This document shows positions 1-7,647 of a DNA stretch of 64,000 nucleotides, one piece after another (position 1 is the first letter of the stretch; every line of letters starts with the position of its first letter). Under the pieces are notes generated by a model, which was not told where the DNA came from, searched no databases, and was given only the letters and a program-made list of their open reading frames with translations. The DNA lies in the NCBI RefSeq assembly GCF_009733865.1, contig NZ_WOFB01000018.1, positions 62,001 to 126,000 on the forward strand. Reading direction: 5' to 3'. Origin of the DNA: Oceanobacillus salinisoli (GTDB taxonomy: Bacteria; Bacillota; Bacilli; Bacillales; Amphibacillaceae). Position numbers and translations under genes: made by a program.

Positions 1-831
1 CCACAAGGATGGGTCAGTGCAAAGTGGAGATTGAAGAAAAAACCTTTAATATATGATTCACATGAGGTGCAAACTAGTAGAACAGGGTATGATAGCCCTT
101 GGTATAAGCGTTTTGAATTATTTTTTATTAATCGAATGGATAGTATGATTGTCGAGAATGATACTCGCGCGAAGTATAATGAAGATTTATATGGTTTTTA
201 TCCACATGTTCTTCATAATTATCCATCTTTAGAAATACAGCAAACAGAAGAGAAAGTGAACTTACATGCAATGCTTGGATTACCATCTGATGAAAAAATA
301 TTGCTTTATCAAGGTGGTATTCAAGCCGGACGTGGTTTGGAAAAACTAATTGAAGCTTATCCCCTATTCAATGAAGGTACATTAGTATATATTGGGGATG
401 GGAAAATAAAAGAAAAGCTACAACAAATGGTTAAGGAAAGAAACTTGGAGGATAAAATTCGGTTTATTCCAAAGGTACCAGTTCGAGACTTGCCTAAATA
501 TACTAAAAATGCATATTTAGGTTTTCAAGTACTAAACAACATTAATTTTAATCACTGGTCTGCATCTTCCAATAAGTTGTTTGAATATATGATGAATGAA
601 GTTCCGGTTGTTGCCTGTGACTTTCCTGAAATAAAAAAAGTAATAGAAGAGAGTGAAGTGGGTGTTACGGTTGACCCACACAATCCTAAAGAAATTGCTA
701 AAGGTGTAAATTATATATTAAGAAACCCTGATAAACGTGATTTATATAGCAAAAATTGCAAAGAAGCACGTTTGCAGTATAATTGGGAATTAGAACAGAA
801 TAACTTGCTTAAAGTTTATCAAAAATATTAA
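1..831 (+). CDS. Glycosyltransferase family 4, 5' end cut by the window
   Basis: The reading frame is open from base 1, so the TTG at 31 is probably internal and the true start lies upstream of the window. The visible part is the end of the N-terminal lobe (YDSHE, as in GT4 enzymes) and the whole C-terminal nucleotide-binding lobe: YQGGIQAGRGLEKLI, then GDGK, then an acidic EYMMNEVPVVACDFPEI block in the donor-sugar position. It is expected to transfer a nucleotide-activated sugar to a lipid-linked wall-polymer intermediate at the cytoplasmic face of the membrane. It lies 29 bp upstream of a nucleotide-sugar dehydrogenase on the same strand, consistent with one operon. Donor and acceptor cannot be told from sequence. 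Confidence 0.85.
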   Translation, partial: PQGWVSAKWRLKKKPLIYDSHEVQTSRTGYDSPWYKRFELFFINRMDSMIVENDTRAKYNEDLYGFYPHVLHNYPSLEIQQTEEKVNLHAMLGLPSDEKILLYQGGIQAGRGLEKLIEAYPLFNEGTLVYIGDGKIKEKLQQMVKERNLEDKIRFIPKVPVRDLPKYTKNAYLGFQVLNNINFNHWSASSNKLFEYMMNEVPVVACDFPEIKKVIEESEVGVTVDPHNPKEIAKGVNYILRNPDKRDLYSKNCKEARLQYNWELEQNNLLKVYQKY

Positions 832-860
832 TAGTTAAATTAAGGAAAGAAGGATTTATA

Positions 861-2117
861 ATGAAACTTTGTACAATAGGATTAGGTTATATTGGATTAC
901 CAACATCAATCATGTTTGCTAATTACGGTGTAGATGTAATAGGTGTAGATATTAAAAAAGAAGCAGTTGATATGCTGAATAGTAGGCAGATTCATATTGA
1001 AGAGCCTGGATTACAAGAAGCATTGGAGCAAGCGATGGAGAAAGGAAACTTTCGAGCTTCTATAGAACCTGAACCTGCAGATGCATTTATCATTGCAGTG
1101 CCTACACCGAATAAAGATGATCAATATATGTCATGTGATTTATCCTATGTTATGCAGGCAACAGAAAACATTATTCCGTTTTTAGAGAAGGGGAATATTG
1201 TTATCGTGGAGTCAACGATTGCTCCAAGAACAATGGATGATTATGTGAAACCTAGATTAGAGCAGGCTGGATTTACAATTGGTGAAGATATTTATTTAGT
1301 ACATTGTCCAGAACGTGTTCTTCCTGGACAAATCATGCATGAGTTAATTCATAATAACCGCATCGTTGGTGGTGTTACACCTATGTGTACCGAAAAAGGT
1401 GCAGAAATTTATACGGTATTTGTCAAAGGTGAGTTGATAAAAACAGATGCCCGTACTGCTGAAATGTCTAAGTTAATGGAGAATACGTACCGTGATGTAA
1501 ATATTGCTTTGGCAAATGAACTGGCAAAAGTATGTAATGAATTAAATATTAACGCACTTGAAGTAATCAATATGGCGAATAAACATCCACGTGTTAATTT
1601 GCATACACCGGGACCCGGAGTTGGCGGACATTGCCTAGCGGTGGACCCATACTTCATTATTGCAAAAGCCCCCGAACAGGCAAAATTAATTAGCCTATCC
1701 CGTGAAATAAATAATTCGATGCCAGATTATGTCATTCAAGCTGTTGAAAAGATTTTAGCTAAGACAAACGGAAAGAAAATTACAGTATTTGGATTAACAT
1801 ACAAAGGAAATGTAGACGATATAAGAGAAAGTCCCGCTTTGGATATTTATGAAAAGCTAAATAGCCATCCTGAATATGAGGTGGTTGCTTATGATCCACA
1901 CGTAAAACTTAACTTCGTAGAAAAAGATATGGAACAGGCACTTGAAGGTTCCAGTTTAGTGTTAATCCTGTCTGACCATAGAGAATTCAATGATTTAAGA
2001 AACATGGGTTCAAATAAGATGATAAATCCGATCATTTTTGATACGAAAAATATTGTAAAACGTTATGATGAAGAAGTTACTTATATTAATTACGGTAATT
2101 TATATTTATTTAAATAA
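861..2117 (+). CDS. wecC: UDP-N-acetyl-D-mannosamine dehydrogenase (WecC-type)
   Basis: A 418-residue nucleotide-sugar 6-dehydrogenase, predicted to oxidise UDP-ManNAc twice with NAD to UDP-ManNAcA. An N-terminal Rossmann motif GLGYIGLP lies near residues 7-14, CPERVLPG follows, and the catalytic cysteine sits at about residue 258 in GGHCLAVDPYF. A C-terminal UDP-binding domain carries GLTYKGNVDDIRESPA. A strong GAAAGAAGGA ribosome site precedes the ATG. The substrate assignment comes from overall similarity to WecC rather than to UDP-glucose dehydrogenases. It agrees with the UDP-GlcNAc 2-epimerase (the UDP-ManNAc source) at 17.4 kb. It sits inside the wall-polymer operon, 20 bp before an ABC exporter permease. 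Confidence 0.85.
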   Translation: MKLCTIGLGYIGLPTSIMFANYGVDVIGVDIKKEAVDMLNSRQIHIEEPGLQEALEQAMEKGNFRASIEPEPADAFIIAVPTPNKDDQYMSCDLSYVMQATENIIPFLEKGNIVIVESTIAPRTMDDYVKPRLEQAGFTIGEDIYLVHCPERVLPGQIMHELIHNNRIVGGVTPMCTEKGAEIYTVFVKGELIKTDARTAEMSKLMENTYRDVNIALANELAKVCNELNINALEVINMANKHPRVNLHTPGPGVGGHCLAVDPYFIIAKAPEQAKLISLSREINNSMPDYVIQAVEKILAKTNGKKITVFGLTYKGNVDDIRESPALDIYEKLNSHPEYEVVAYDPHVKLNFVEKDMEQALEGSSLVLILSDHREFNDLRNMGSNKMINPIIFDTKNIVKRYDEEVTYINYGNLYLFK

Positions 2118-2137
2118 ACAAAAAGGGAAGCAAATAT

Positions 2138-2950
2138 ATGTTCAATCCATTAAGTAAAGTGATATCAGAACAAATCAAGTATTGGAATTTAATCATTAGA
2201 ATGTCAAGGTTCGAAGTTAAAGGCAGTTATCAGCAGCATTATCTTGGAACCTTATGGCAGTTTATATATCCGTCAATCCAAATTTTAATTTATTGGATTG
2301 TTTTTGGTATTGGAATTCGGGGCGGGCAGCCGATAGGAGAAATCCCTTATATTGTATGGCTTTTAATGGGTTTAATCCCCTGGTTTTTTATTAGTCCGTC
2401 CATGATTCAAGGTTCTAATAGCATTCATCAAAAAGTTTCGTTGGTTTCTAAAATGAATTTTCCTGTAAGTGTATTACCAACTATTAAAATTGTGAGTAAC
2501 AGTATTCAGTTTTTTGTTTTATTCGCTATTTTAATTTTATTGTTATTAATGAACGGTATACCTGTTAGTATCTATTGGTTTCAGCTTATATACTATTTTA
2601 TTTGTATGATTGCCTTGGTATTCGCATTTTCTATTTTTAGTTCAACCATCTCGACTTTAGTTAGAGATTATCAAACCCTGCTTTCAGCTTCAATGCGAAT
2701 GCTGCTATATTTATCTCCAATCCTGTGGAACCCAGAAGGTGAAATGGTTCCTGAAATATTAGGAAACCTGCTGAAATTAAATCCACTTTATTATATTATT
2801 GATGGTTTTCGCAGCTCGTTTCTAAGTGTCGGTTGGTTCTATGAGGATATAACGTATACTTTATATTTCTGGTTGTTTACGTTTATTCTTTTATATTTTG
2901 GTGCAAAGCTGCATATACGTTTCAGAGAAAACTTTGTCGACTATTTATAA
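2138..2950 (+). CDS. tagG: ABC-2 polysaccharide/teichoic acid export permease (TagG-like)
   Basis: A 270-residue integral membrane protein with about six hydrophobic segments and a short cytoplasmic N-terminus, matching the size and layout of TagG/Wzm permeases. An early GSYQQHYLGTLWQFIYP stretch resembles the conserved amphipathic start of this family. It should form a heterotetramer with the ATPase encoded 18 bp downstream and flip undecaprenyl-diphosphate-linked wall polymer across the membrane. The ribosome site AAAGGGAAG lies 7 nt from the ATG. The pairing with a TagH-like ATPase and the neighbouring glycosyltransferases support a wall polymer as cargo. The exact polymer is inferred, not shown. 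Confidence 0.85.
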   Translation: MFNPLSKVISEQIKYWNLIIRMSRFEVKGSYQQHYLGTLWQFIYPSIQILIYWIVFGIGIRGGQPIGEIPYIVWLLMGLIPWFFISPSMIQGSNSIHQKVSLVSKMNFPVSVLPTIKIVSNSIQFFVLFAILILLLLMNGIPVSIYWFQLIYYFICMIALVFAFSIFSSTISTLVRDYQTLLSASMRMLLYLSPILWNPEGEMVPEILGNLLKLNPLYYIIDGFRSSFLSVGWFYEDITYTLYFWLFTFILLYFGAKLHIRFRENFVDYL

Positions 2951-2968
2951 TATAGCGAGGTTATTTTA

Positions 2969-3889
2969 ATGAATAATAGTAAAGTATTAGTGAAAAATGT
3001 TTCCAAATTATTTCCGACACAATCTAAACAGTCAGATAAGCTTTTGGAGTTTTTTTCTATTAGGAAAAAAGGTGCTCCAAGAAAAGTATTTTCTGCTGTT
3101 AGCGATGTTTCATTTGAAGCTAACGAAGGTGAAACAATTGGCATACTTGGTTTAAATGGTTCCGGAAAATCAACCTTATCTAATTTATTGGCCCAGGTAA
3201 TTCAACCAACAAAAGGTAGCATCGAGGTAAATGGTACACCATCATTGATCGCTATATCTGCCGGTCTGAATAATAACCTGTCTGGTATGGATAACATTAA
3301 ATTAAAGTGTATGATGCACGGGCTTTCTTCAGAAAAAATTGATGAAGTCCGCCCAGATATTATTGAGTTTGCTGAGTTAGGTGATTATATTAACCAGCCA
3401 GTTAAAAATTATTCAAGCGGAATGAGATCTAGATTAGGGTTTGCGATTTCGGTTCATACAGACCCGGACATTTTAATCATAGACGAAGCATTATCCGTGG
3501 GTGATACTACCTTTGCTAATAAGTGCTTGGAAAAGATGCAAGAATTTAAAGAACAAGGGAAAACGATATTTTTTGTCAGTCATTCTGCGAGCCAAATGAA
3601 ATCCTTCTGTGATCGAGTTATATGGATGCATTATGGAAGAGTTAAAGAAATTGGCGAAACTGAAGATGTCATTAAAAATTATACTACCTTTACAAAGGAA
3701 GTTAATAAGCTTTCCGCTGAAGAAAAGTCACAATTAAAAAATACAGAGCAAAGAAATCAATTCGTGGAACCACCAGGTGAGCTGTATAACGAAAAAGTAA
3801 ATGGAGCGACGAAAACAGAAAAAGTCATAAATTTACTATTGTTTATCCCATTAATTTTATTGGGTATTTTAATAGGAACAGGTTATTAA
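2969..3889 (+). CDS. tagH: ABC transporter ATPase for wall polymer export (TagH-like, short form)
   Basis: A 306-residue ATP-binding subunit. Walker A GLNGSGKST is at residues 61-69, the signature is YSSGMRSRLGF, Walker B is ILIIDEAL, and the H-loop is FFVSHS. After the ATPase domain come a charged linker and one hydrophobic segment in the last ~20 residues, then the chain stops. Bacillus TagH has the same order but continues into a longer extracellular part with an SH3-like domain, which is missing here. The stop is followed 16 bp later by the next gene with its own ribosome site, so I see no sign of a frameshift. It powers export together with the upstream permease. Confidence 0.85.
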   Translation: MNNSKVLVKNVSKLFPTQSKQSDKLLEFFSIRKKGAPRKVFSAVSDVSFEANEGETIGILGLNGSGKSTLSNLLAQVIQPTKGSIEVNGTPSLIAISAGLNNNLSGMDNIKLKCMMHGLSSEKIDEVRPDIIEFAELGDYINQPVKNYSSGMRSRLGFAISVHTDPDILIIDEALSVGDTTFANKCLEKMQEFKEQGKTIFFVSHSASQMKSFCDRVIWMHYGRVKEIGETEDVIKNYTTFTKEVNKLSAEEKSQLKNTEQRNQFVEPPGELYNEKVNGATKTEKVINLLLFIPLILLGILIGTGY

Positions 3890-3905
3890 AGTTAAGGAGA
3901 GTTAA

Positions 3906-4844
3906 ATGATGGAAGAATTAAAAGATTACATTTTTGATGCTTACTATTATAAAAAAGGACAGGAATTCGGCAGAAAGGTAAGAAGAAGAATTCACTGGAT
4001 TACATCCAATATTTCTGGTGAGGAAATATTGGATGTAGGTTGTTCCCAGGGTATAACTCCGATTCTCTTAGGAAGAGAAGGGAAAAAGGTCCTAGGAATT
4101 GATTCGTCCCATTCTGCGATAGAAGATGCAAAACGAAACTTATCGAATGAGGATGTAGAAACGCAAAAAAATGTGGAGTTCCGAGAACAGAATTTCTTTT
4201 CATTTAACTCTGACCATAGCTTTGATACTGTAATATTAGGGGAAGTACTAGAACACATAACGGATGAAGCTGGTTTCATTCAGAAAGCCAAATCTATAGT
4301 AAAAGAAAAAGGAAAAGTTATTGTAACTACTCCTTTTGGAATCAATGATTTTGTTGATCATAAGAAAACCTTTTATATATCTGACTTTATCAAATTACAG
4401 CAGGATGACCTAAGGATATCAAATGTGGAATATCTTGATGGCTGGATTGGTATTATCTTTGAGAAGACAAATGAGATTCCTCTTCTTGATGTTAGCCAGG
4501 GAGTATTAGACGACCTGGAGATGGCATTTTATGAAAAAGAACGGAAACTTCTGGATAAATTAAACAAAAGGACTCAAGACGGTTACGGTTCCCGTACGGG
4601 TGAAAATTATAATTATAAACAAAAATTCTTAAATGAAAAAATTGAAAAAGTCAAAACTCAAAACGAATTATACGTTCAATACAAAAAAGAAAAAGCTACT
4701 TTGAAAGAGTTTAAACGGATACAAAAGGAATACGAAAGTTTATTAAAGAAATATAAAAATCTGGAAAAGAAATACAGGAACCTAAGTAAATCCAAATTGG
4801 GCAAGTTGACATTACTATACTGGAAATTGCGTAGAAGAGGGTGA
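3906..4844 (+). CDS. SAM-dependent class I methyltransferase with C-terminal coiled coil
   Basis: A 312-residue protein. Residues ~35-150 form a class I methyltransferase fold: motif I is ILDVGCSQGITPILLG, an acidic motif II is GIDSS, and post-motif GEVLEHI follows. The last ~100 residues are rich in K, E and L in heptad-like order (KEYESLLKKYKNLEKKY), indicating a coiled coil that may tether the enzyme to partners. Known relatives cap or decorate polysaccharide chains and pair with ABC-type export, where terminal methylation can set chain length; that role is inferred here. The downstream gene begins essentially at its stop codon, implying translational coupling. The methyl acceptor is unknown. 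Confidence 0.75.
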   Translation: MMEELKDYIFDAYYYKKGQEFGRKVRRRIHWITSNISGEEILDVGCSQGITPILLGREGKKVLGIDSSHSAIEDAKRNLSNEDVETQKNVEFREQNFFSFNSDHSFDTVILGEVLEHITDEAGFIQKAKSIVKEKGKVIVTTPFGINDFVDHKKTFYISDFIKLQQDDLRISNVEYLDGWIGIIFEKTNEIPLLDVSQGVLDDLEMAFYEKERKLLDKLNKRTQDGYGSRTGENYNYKQKFLNEKIEKVKTQNELYVQYKKEKATLKEFKRIQKEYESLLKKYKNLEKKYRNLSKSKLGKLTLLYWKLRRRG

Positions 4845-4849
4845 TTGGT

Positions 4850-7558
4850 ATGGATACAAAAGAACTTACAGAAAGATTATTGATATTAGACGAAAAAATA
4901 AAAGATCTGGAAAGTGCTATATCCTCTGATCTAAAAAACCTCAAGTACGAAAATGGTCTTACTGTCGATTTACCCAAGGGAAATAACGAAATATTAGATT
5001 CAGATCAGTATGATATGAACACATATAATGAATTAAGAAATACATATGCCGATAAGGATTATGAAAGAAGAATACAAAGAATCATTGAAGACCTGCCTAC
5101 CAGCAATGGTTCTAACTATTATAAGAAGTTCGAAGTAAATATTGGTATTATTGCCGATGAATTTCTCTACCATTCCTATGAAAGTACAGCTAATTTTTTC
5201 TATGTGACAAAGGATAACTATAAAACCATTGAAGCTAATGTAGATTTTCTGTTAGTTGTTTCAGCCTGGAAGGGATTGTCCAATGAGTGGGAAGGATTGG
5301 GAAATCCGAAAAGAGTTCAGATAAGAAAAGAGTTATCTAATATCATTGAGTATTTCAGATTAAAAAACAAAAAGACGATATTTTATTCAAAAGAGGACCC
5401 AACCAATTATGAGTACTTTGTAGACATTGCTAAACAATGTGATTATATTTTTACAACTGCGATTGAAAAGATTCCACAATATAAGATTGATTGTAATAAT
5501 GATAATGTACACTTATTGGAGTTTGGGGTGAATCCGATATTTAATAATCCAATCGGGATAAACCTAAAAAAAGATAAAGATAACGTGTTGTTTGCTGGCT
5601 CGTGGTACAAAAAATATCCAAAGAGACAAAAAGACACCAGAATGCTTTTTGATGGGGTCCTAAACTCGGGAAAAGAGTTAAAAGTACTGGATAGAAACTT
5701 CTACCGAGATTCAAAAAGTTTTCTGTTCCCCGTAAAGTACTTAAAATACATTTCTCCTGCAATTGACCATAGTACATTACAATCACTATCCAAAATAAAC
5801 AGGTGGTGCATCAATTTAAATTCTATTCAATTTAGCCAGACAATGTTCGCAAGCAGAGTGTTTGAACTTCAATGCATGGGGAATTTAATATTGTCAAACT
5901 ATAGTGCCGGTGTTAATAATTTATTCCCCAATGTGTTCACTGTATTTAGTGAAAATGAAGTGAAGGGTATCATTAAAACCTATACTGACAAGGAAATATA
6001 TCAGCATCAAATGGTAGGAGTAAGAACGGTGCTAAGAAACCATACAACTTTCCACAGAATGGGTCGCCTACTCTCCATAATTGGTTATGAAATGGAAGAG
6101 ATAGATAATAAAAAAGTTGCTGTTGTTTATAAGGAAAAAACGAAGCATATTTTAAAAAACTTTAAGAGACAAACCCTAAAAAATAAAGATTTAATATCAG
6201 TAAATGAATTGGAACAAAATTATTCTAACTATGACTATATAACTTTTTTTAATGAAAAATATGAGTACGGAGAATACTACTTAGAAGATATGGTTAATGG
6301 TTTTAAATATACAAATTCTTCTTATATTACGAAGGATTCCTATTTTAACGGGGCTCATAAAATCTCGGGAATTGAGAATAACTATATTAACAGGGTTAGC
6401 GACCCAGCAAGAACCATTTTTTCTACAACAGCATTCAATTATATTCAATTAATGGATGCCTTAAACTCCAAAGAATTGGATAATGGTTATAGTATTGACA
6501 GTTTGGAACTTAATCTCATGGAAGAACCTTTTTCTTTTCATTACAACCCTAAATTCTCCGTCATCATTGCTGCATATAACAATGGAGATCATTTATACTC
6601 TAAATGTTTTATGAGTTTAAGAAGGTCAAGTATGTTTACTGAAATGGAAATTATTATCGTTGATGACGGTTCAACAGATGATTATACTGTGAAGATCATC
6701 AATAGACTAGCGAGATTATATCCAAATGTGAAACCATTCTTCTATAAGGATGGAGGCAGTGGTAGTGCTTCTAGACCAAGAAATAAAGGGGTAGAACTTT
6801 CCAGTACAGATTATGTTACCTTCTTAGATCCTGATAATGAAGCTATTAATGATGGATATGCGAAATTGTTACAGTATATGAAGGAATTTGAAGAAGACAT
6901 TGTTATTGGAAATATCATTAAAGCTGATGACCAAATTCGAAATGTAAATTATTTTGAGGATGTAAGAAAAAAATATGGAAACAGAAGAAGCTTTGTAAAA
7001 GAAGAAGTGCATGAATATTTAATTGAAACTACCTTTAAGGTACAAAGCATTCAGGCGATGATGTTTAAAAAGGAATTACTAATGGATAATAATTTAACCA
7101 TGTTAGTCGGAGCGGTAGGAGAGGACACACTTTTCTTTTATGAAGCCCTAATAAATGCTAAGTCCTTTTCAATAATAGATGAGCCAATTCATGTGTATTA
7201 TGCTGGAGTAGAAGGTTCTGCCGTTAATAATATTACAGCAGCTACTTTTGATAAGTATAAAAAACTTGAAATGGAGAAGATAAAGTTCCTAAAGAAAAAT
7301 AACTTATTACGTGCTTATATGTCGTTAAGATTTAATTATTATTTTAAAAACTGGTATTTAAAGAAGCTGAACAAAGTCGTTCCAACAGAAGAGGAAAAGG
7401 CCGCTAATATTTTAAAGGAAATATATCTACTTTATAGTGATTATATGAATGAAGATGATTTAGATGAGGAAGTTCTTGAATTTGGCAAGAACGGTATAGG
7501 TAATTCGACAATAACAAAATTTGTAACTGGTGAAAAACACCCAGAACTATTGACTTAA
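4850..7558 (+). CDS. Two-module glycosyltransferase (CgeB/YkvP-like plus GT2)
   Basis: A ~902-residue cytoplasmic protein. I choose the ATG at 4850 because AGAGGGTGA lies 8-9 nt before it; a GTG at 4841 overlapping the previous stop is the alternative. Residues ~80-420 resemble the CgeB/YkvP GT-B family (GIIADEF; VLFAGSWYKKYP; FASRVFELQCMGNLILS). A linker follows. A GT-A family 2 domain starts near residue 565 with FSVIIAAYNNGDHLYSKC, IIIVDDGSTDDY, ASRPRNKGVE and a FLDPDNEA block in the DxD region. The later GEDTLFFYE matches the catalytic ED motif of GT2 enzymes. Such double enzymes can add two different sugars in turn. The sugars are not identifiable. Confidence 0.8.
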   Translation: MDTKELTERLLILDEKIKDLESAISSDLKNLKYENGLTVDLPKGNNEILDSDQYDMNTYNELRNTYADKDYERRIQRIIEDLPTSNGSNYYKKFEVNIGIIADEFLYHSYESTANFFYVTKDNYKTIEANVDFLLVVSAWKGLSNEWEGLGNPKRVQIRKELSNIIEYFRLKNKKTIFYSKEDPTNYEYFVDIAKQCDYIFTTAIEKIPQYKIDCNNDNVHLLEFGVNPIFNNPIGINLKKDKDNVLFAGSWYKKYPKRQKDTRMLFDGVLNSGKELKVLDRNFYRDSKSFLFPVKYLKYISPAIDHSTLQSLSKINRWCINLNSIQFSQTMFASRVFELQCMGNLILSNYSAGVNNLFPNVFTVFSENEVKGIIKTYTDKEIYQHQMVGVRTVLRNHTTFHRMGRLLSIIGYEMEEIDNKKVAVVYKEKTKHILKNFKRQTLKNKDLISVNELEQNYSNYDYITFFNEKYEYGEYYLEDMVNGFKYTNSSYITKDSYFNGAHKISGIENNYINRVSDPARTIFSTTAFNYIQLMDALNSKELDNGYSIDSLELNLMEEPFSFHYNPKFSVIIAAYNNGDHLYSKCFMSLRRSSMFTEMEIIIVDDGSTDDYTVKIINRLARLYPNVKPFFYKDGGSGSASRPRNKGVELSSTDYVTFLDPDNEAINDGYAKLLQYMKEFEEDIVIGNIIKADDQIRNVNYFEDVRKKYGNRRSFVKEEVHEYLIETTFKVQSIQAMMFKKELLMDNNLTMLVGAVGEDTLFFYEALINAKSFSIIDEPIHVYYAGVEGSAVNNITAATFDKYKKLEMEKIKFLKKNNLLRAYMSLRFNYYFKNWYLKKLNKVVPTEEEKAANILKEIYLLYSDYMNEDDLDEEVLEFGKNGIGNSTITKFVTGEKHPELLT

Positions 7559-7647
7559 TTACATTATACCGTTAAACTGAAAAACGGTTAATTTATAAAA
7601 CTTTTAGAAAAAACAAGAACTAGCATATGAGGGAAGTGTTAATTAGT

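Noticed and set aside
31-831. TTG at 31 as the true start of the first glycosyltransferase
   Set aside because: The frame is open to base 1 and the visible protein starts in the middle of a GT4 N-lobe, so the gene is cut by the window.
1409-1657. Antisense ORF inside the WecC-type dehydrogenase gene, and many similar short antisense frames
   Set aside because: They overlap strong genes, have no ribosome sites and encode no recognisable motif; they are shadows of real codons.
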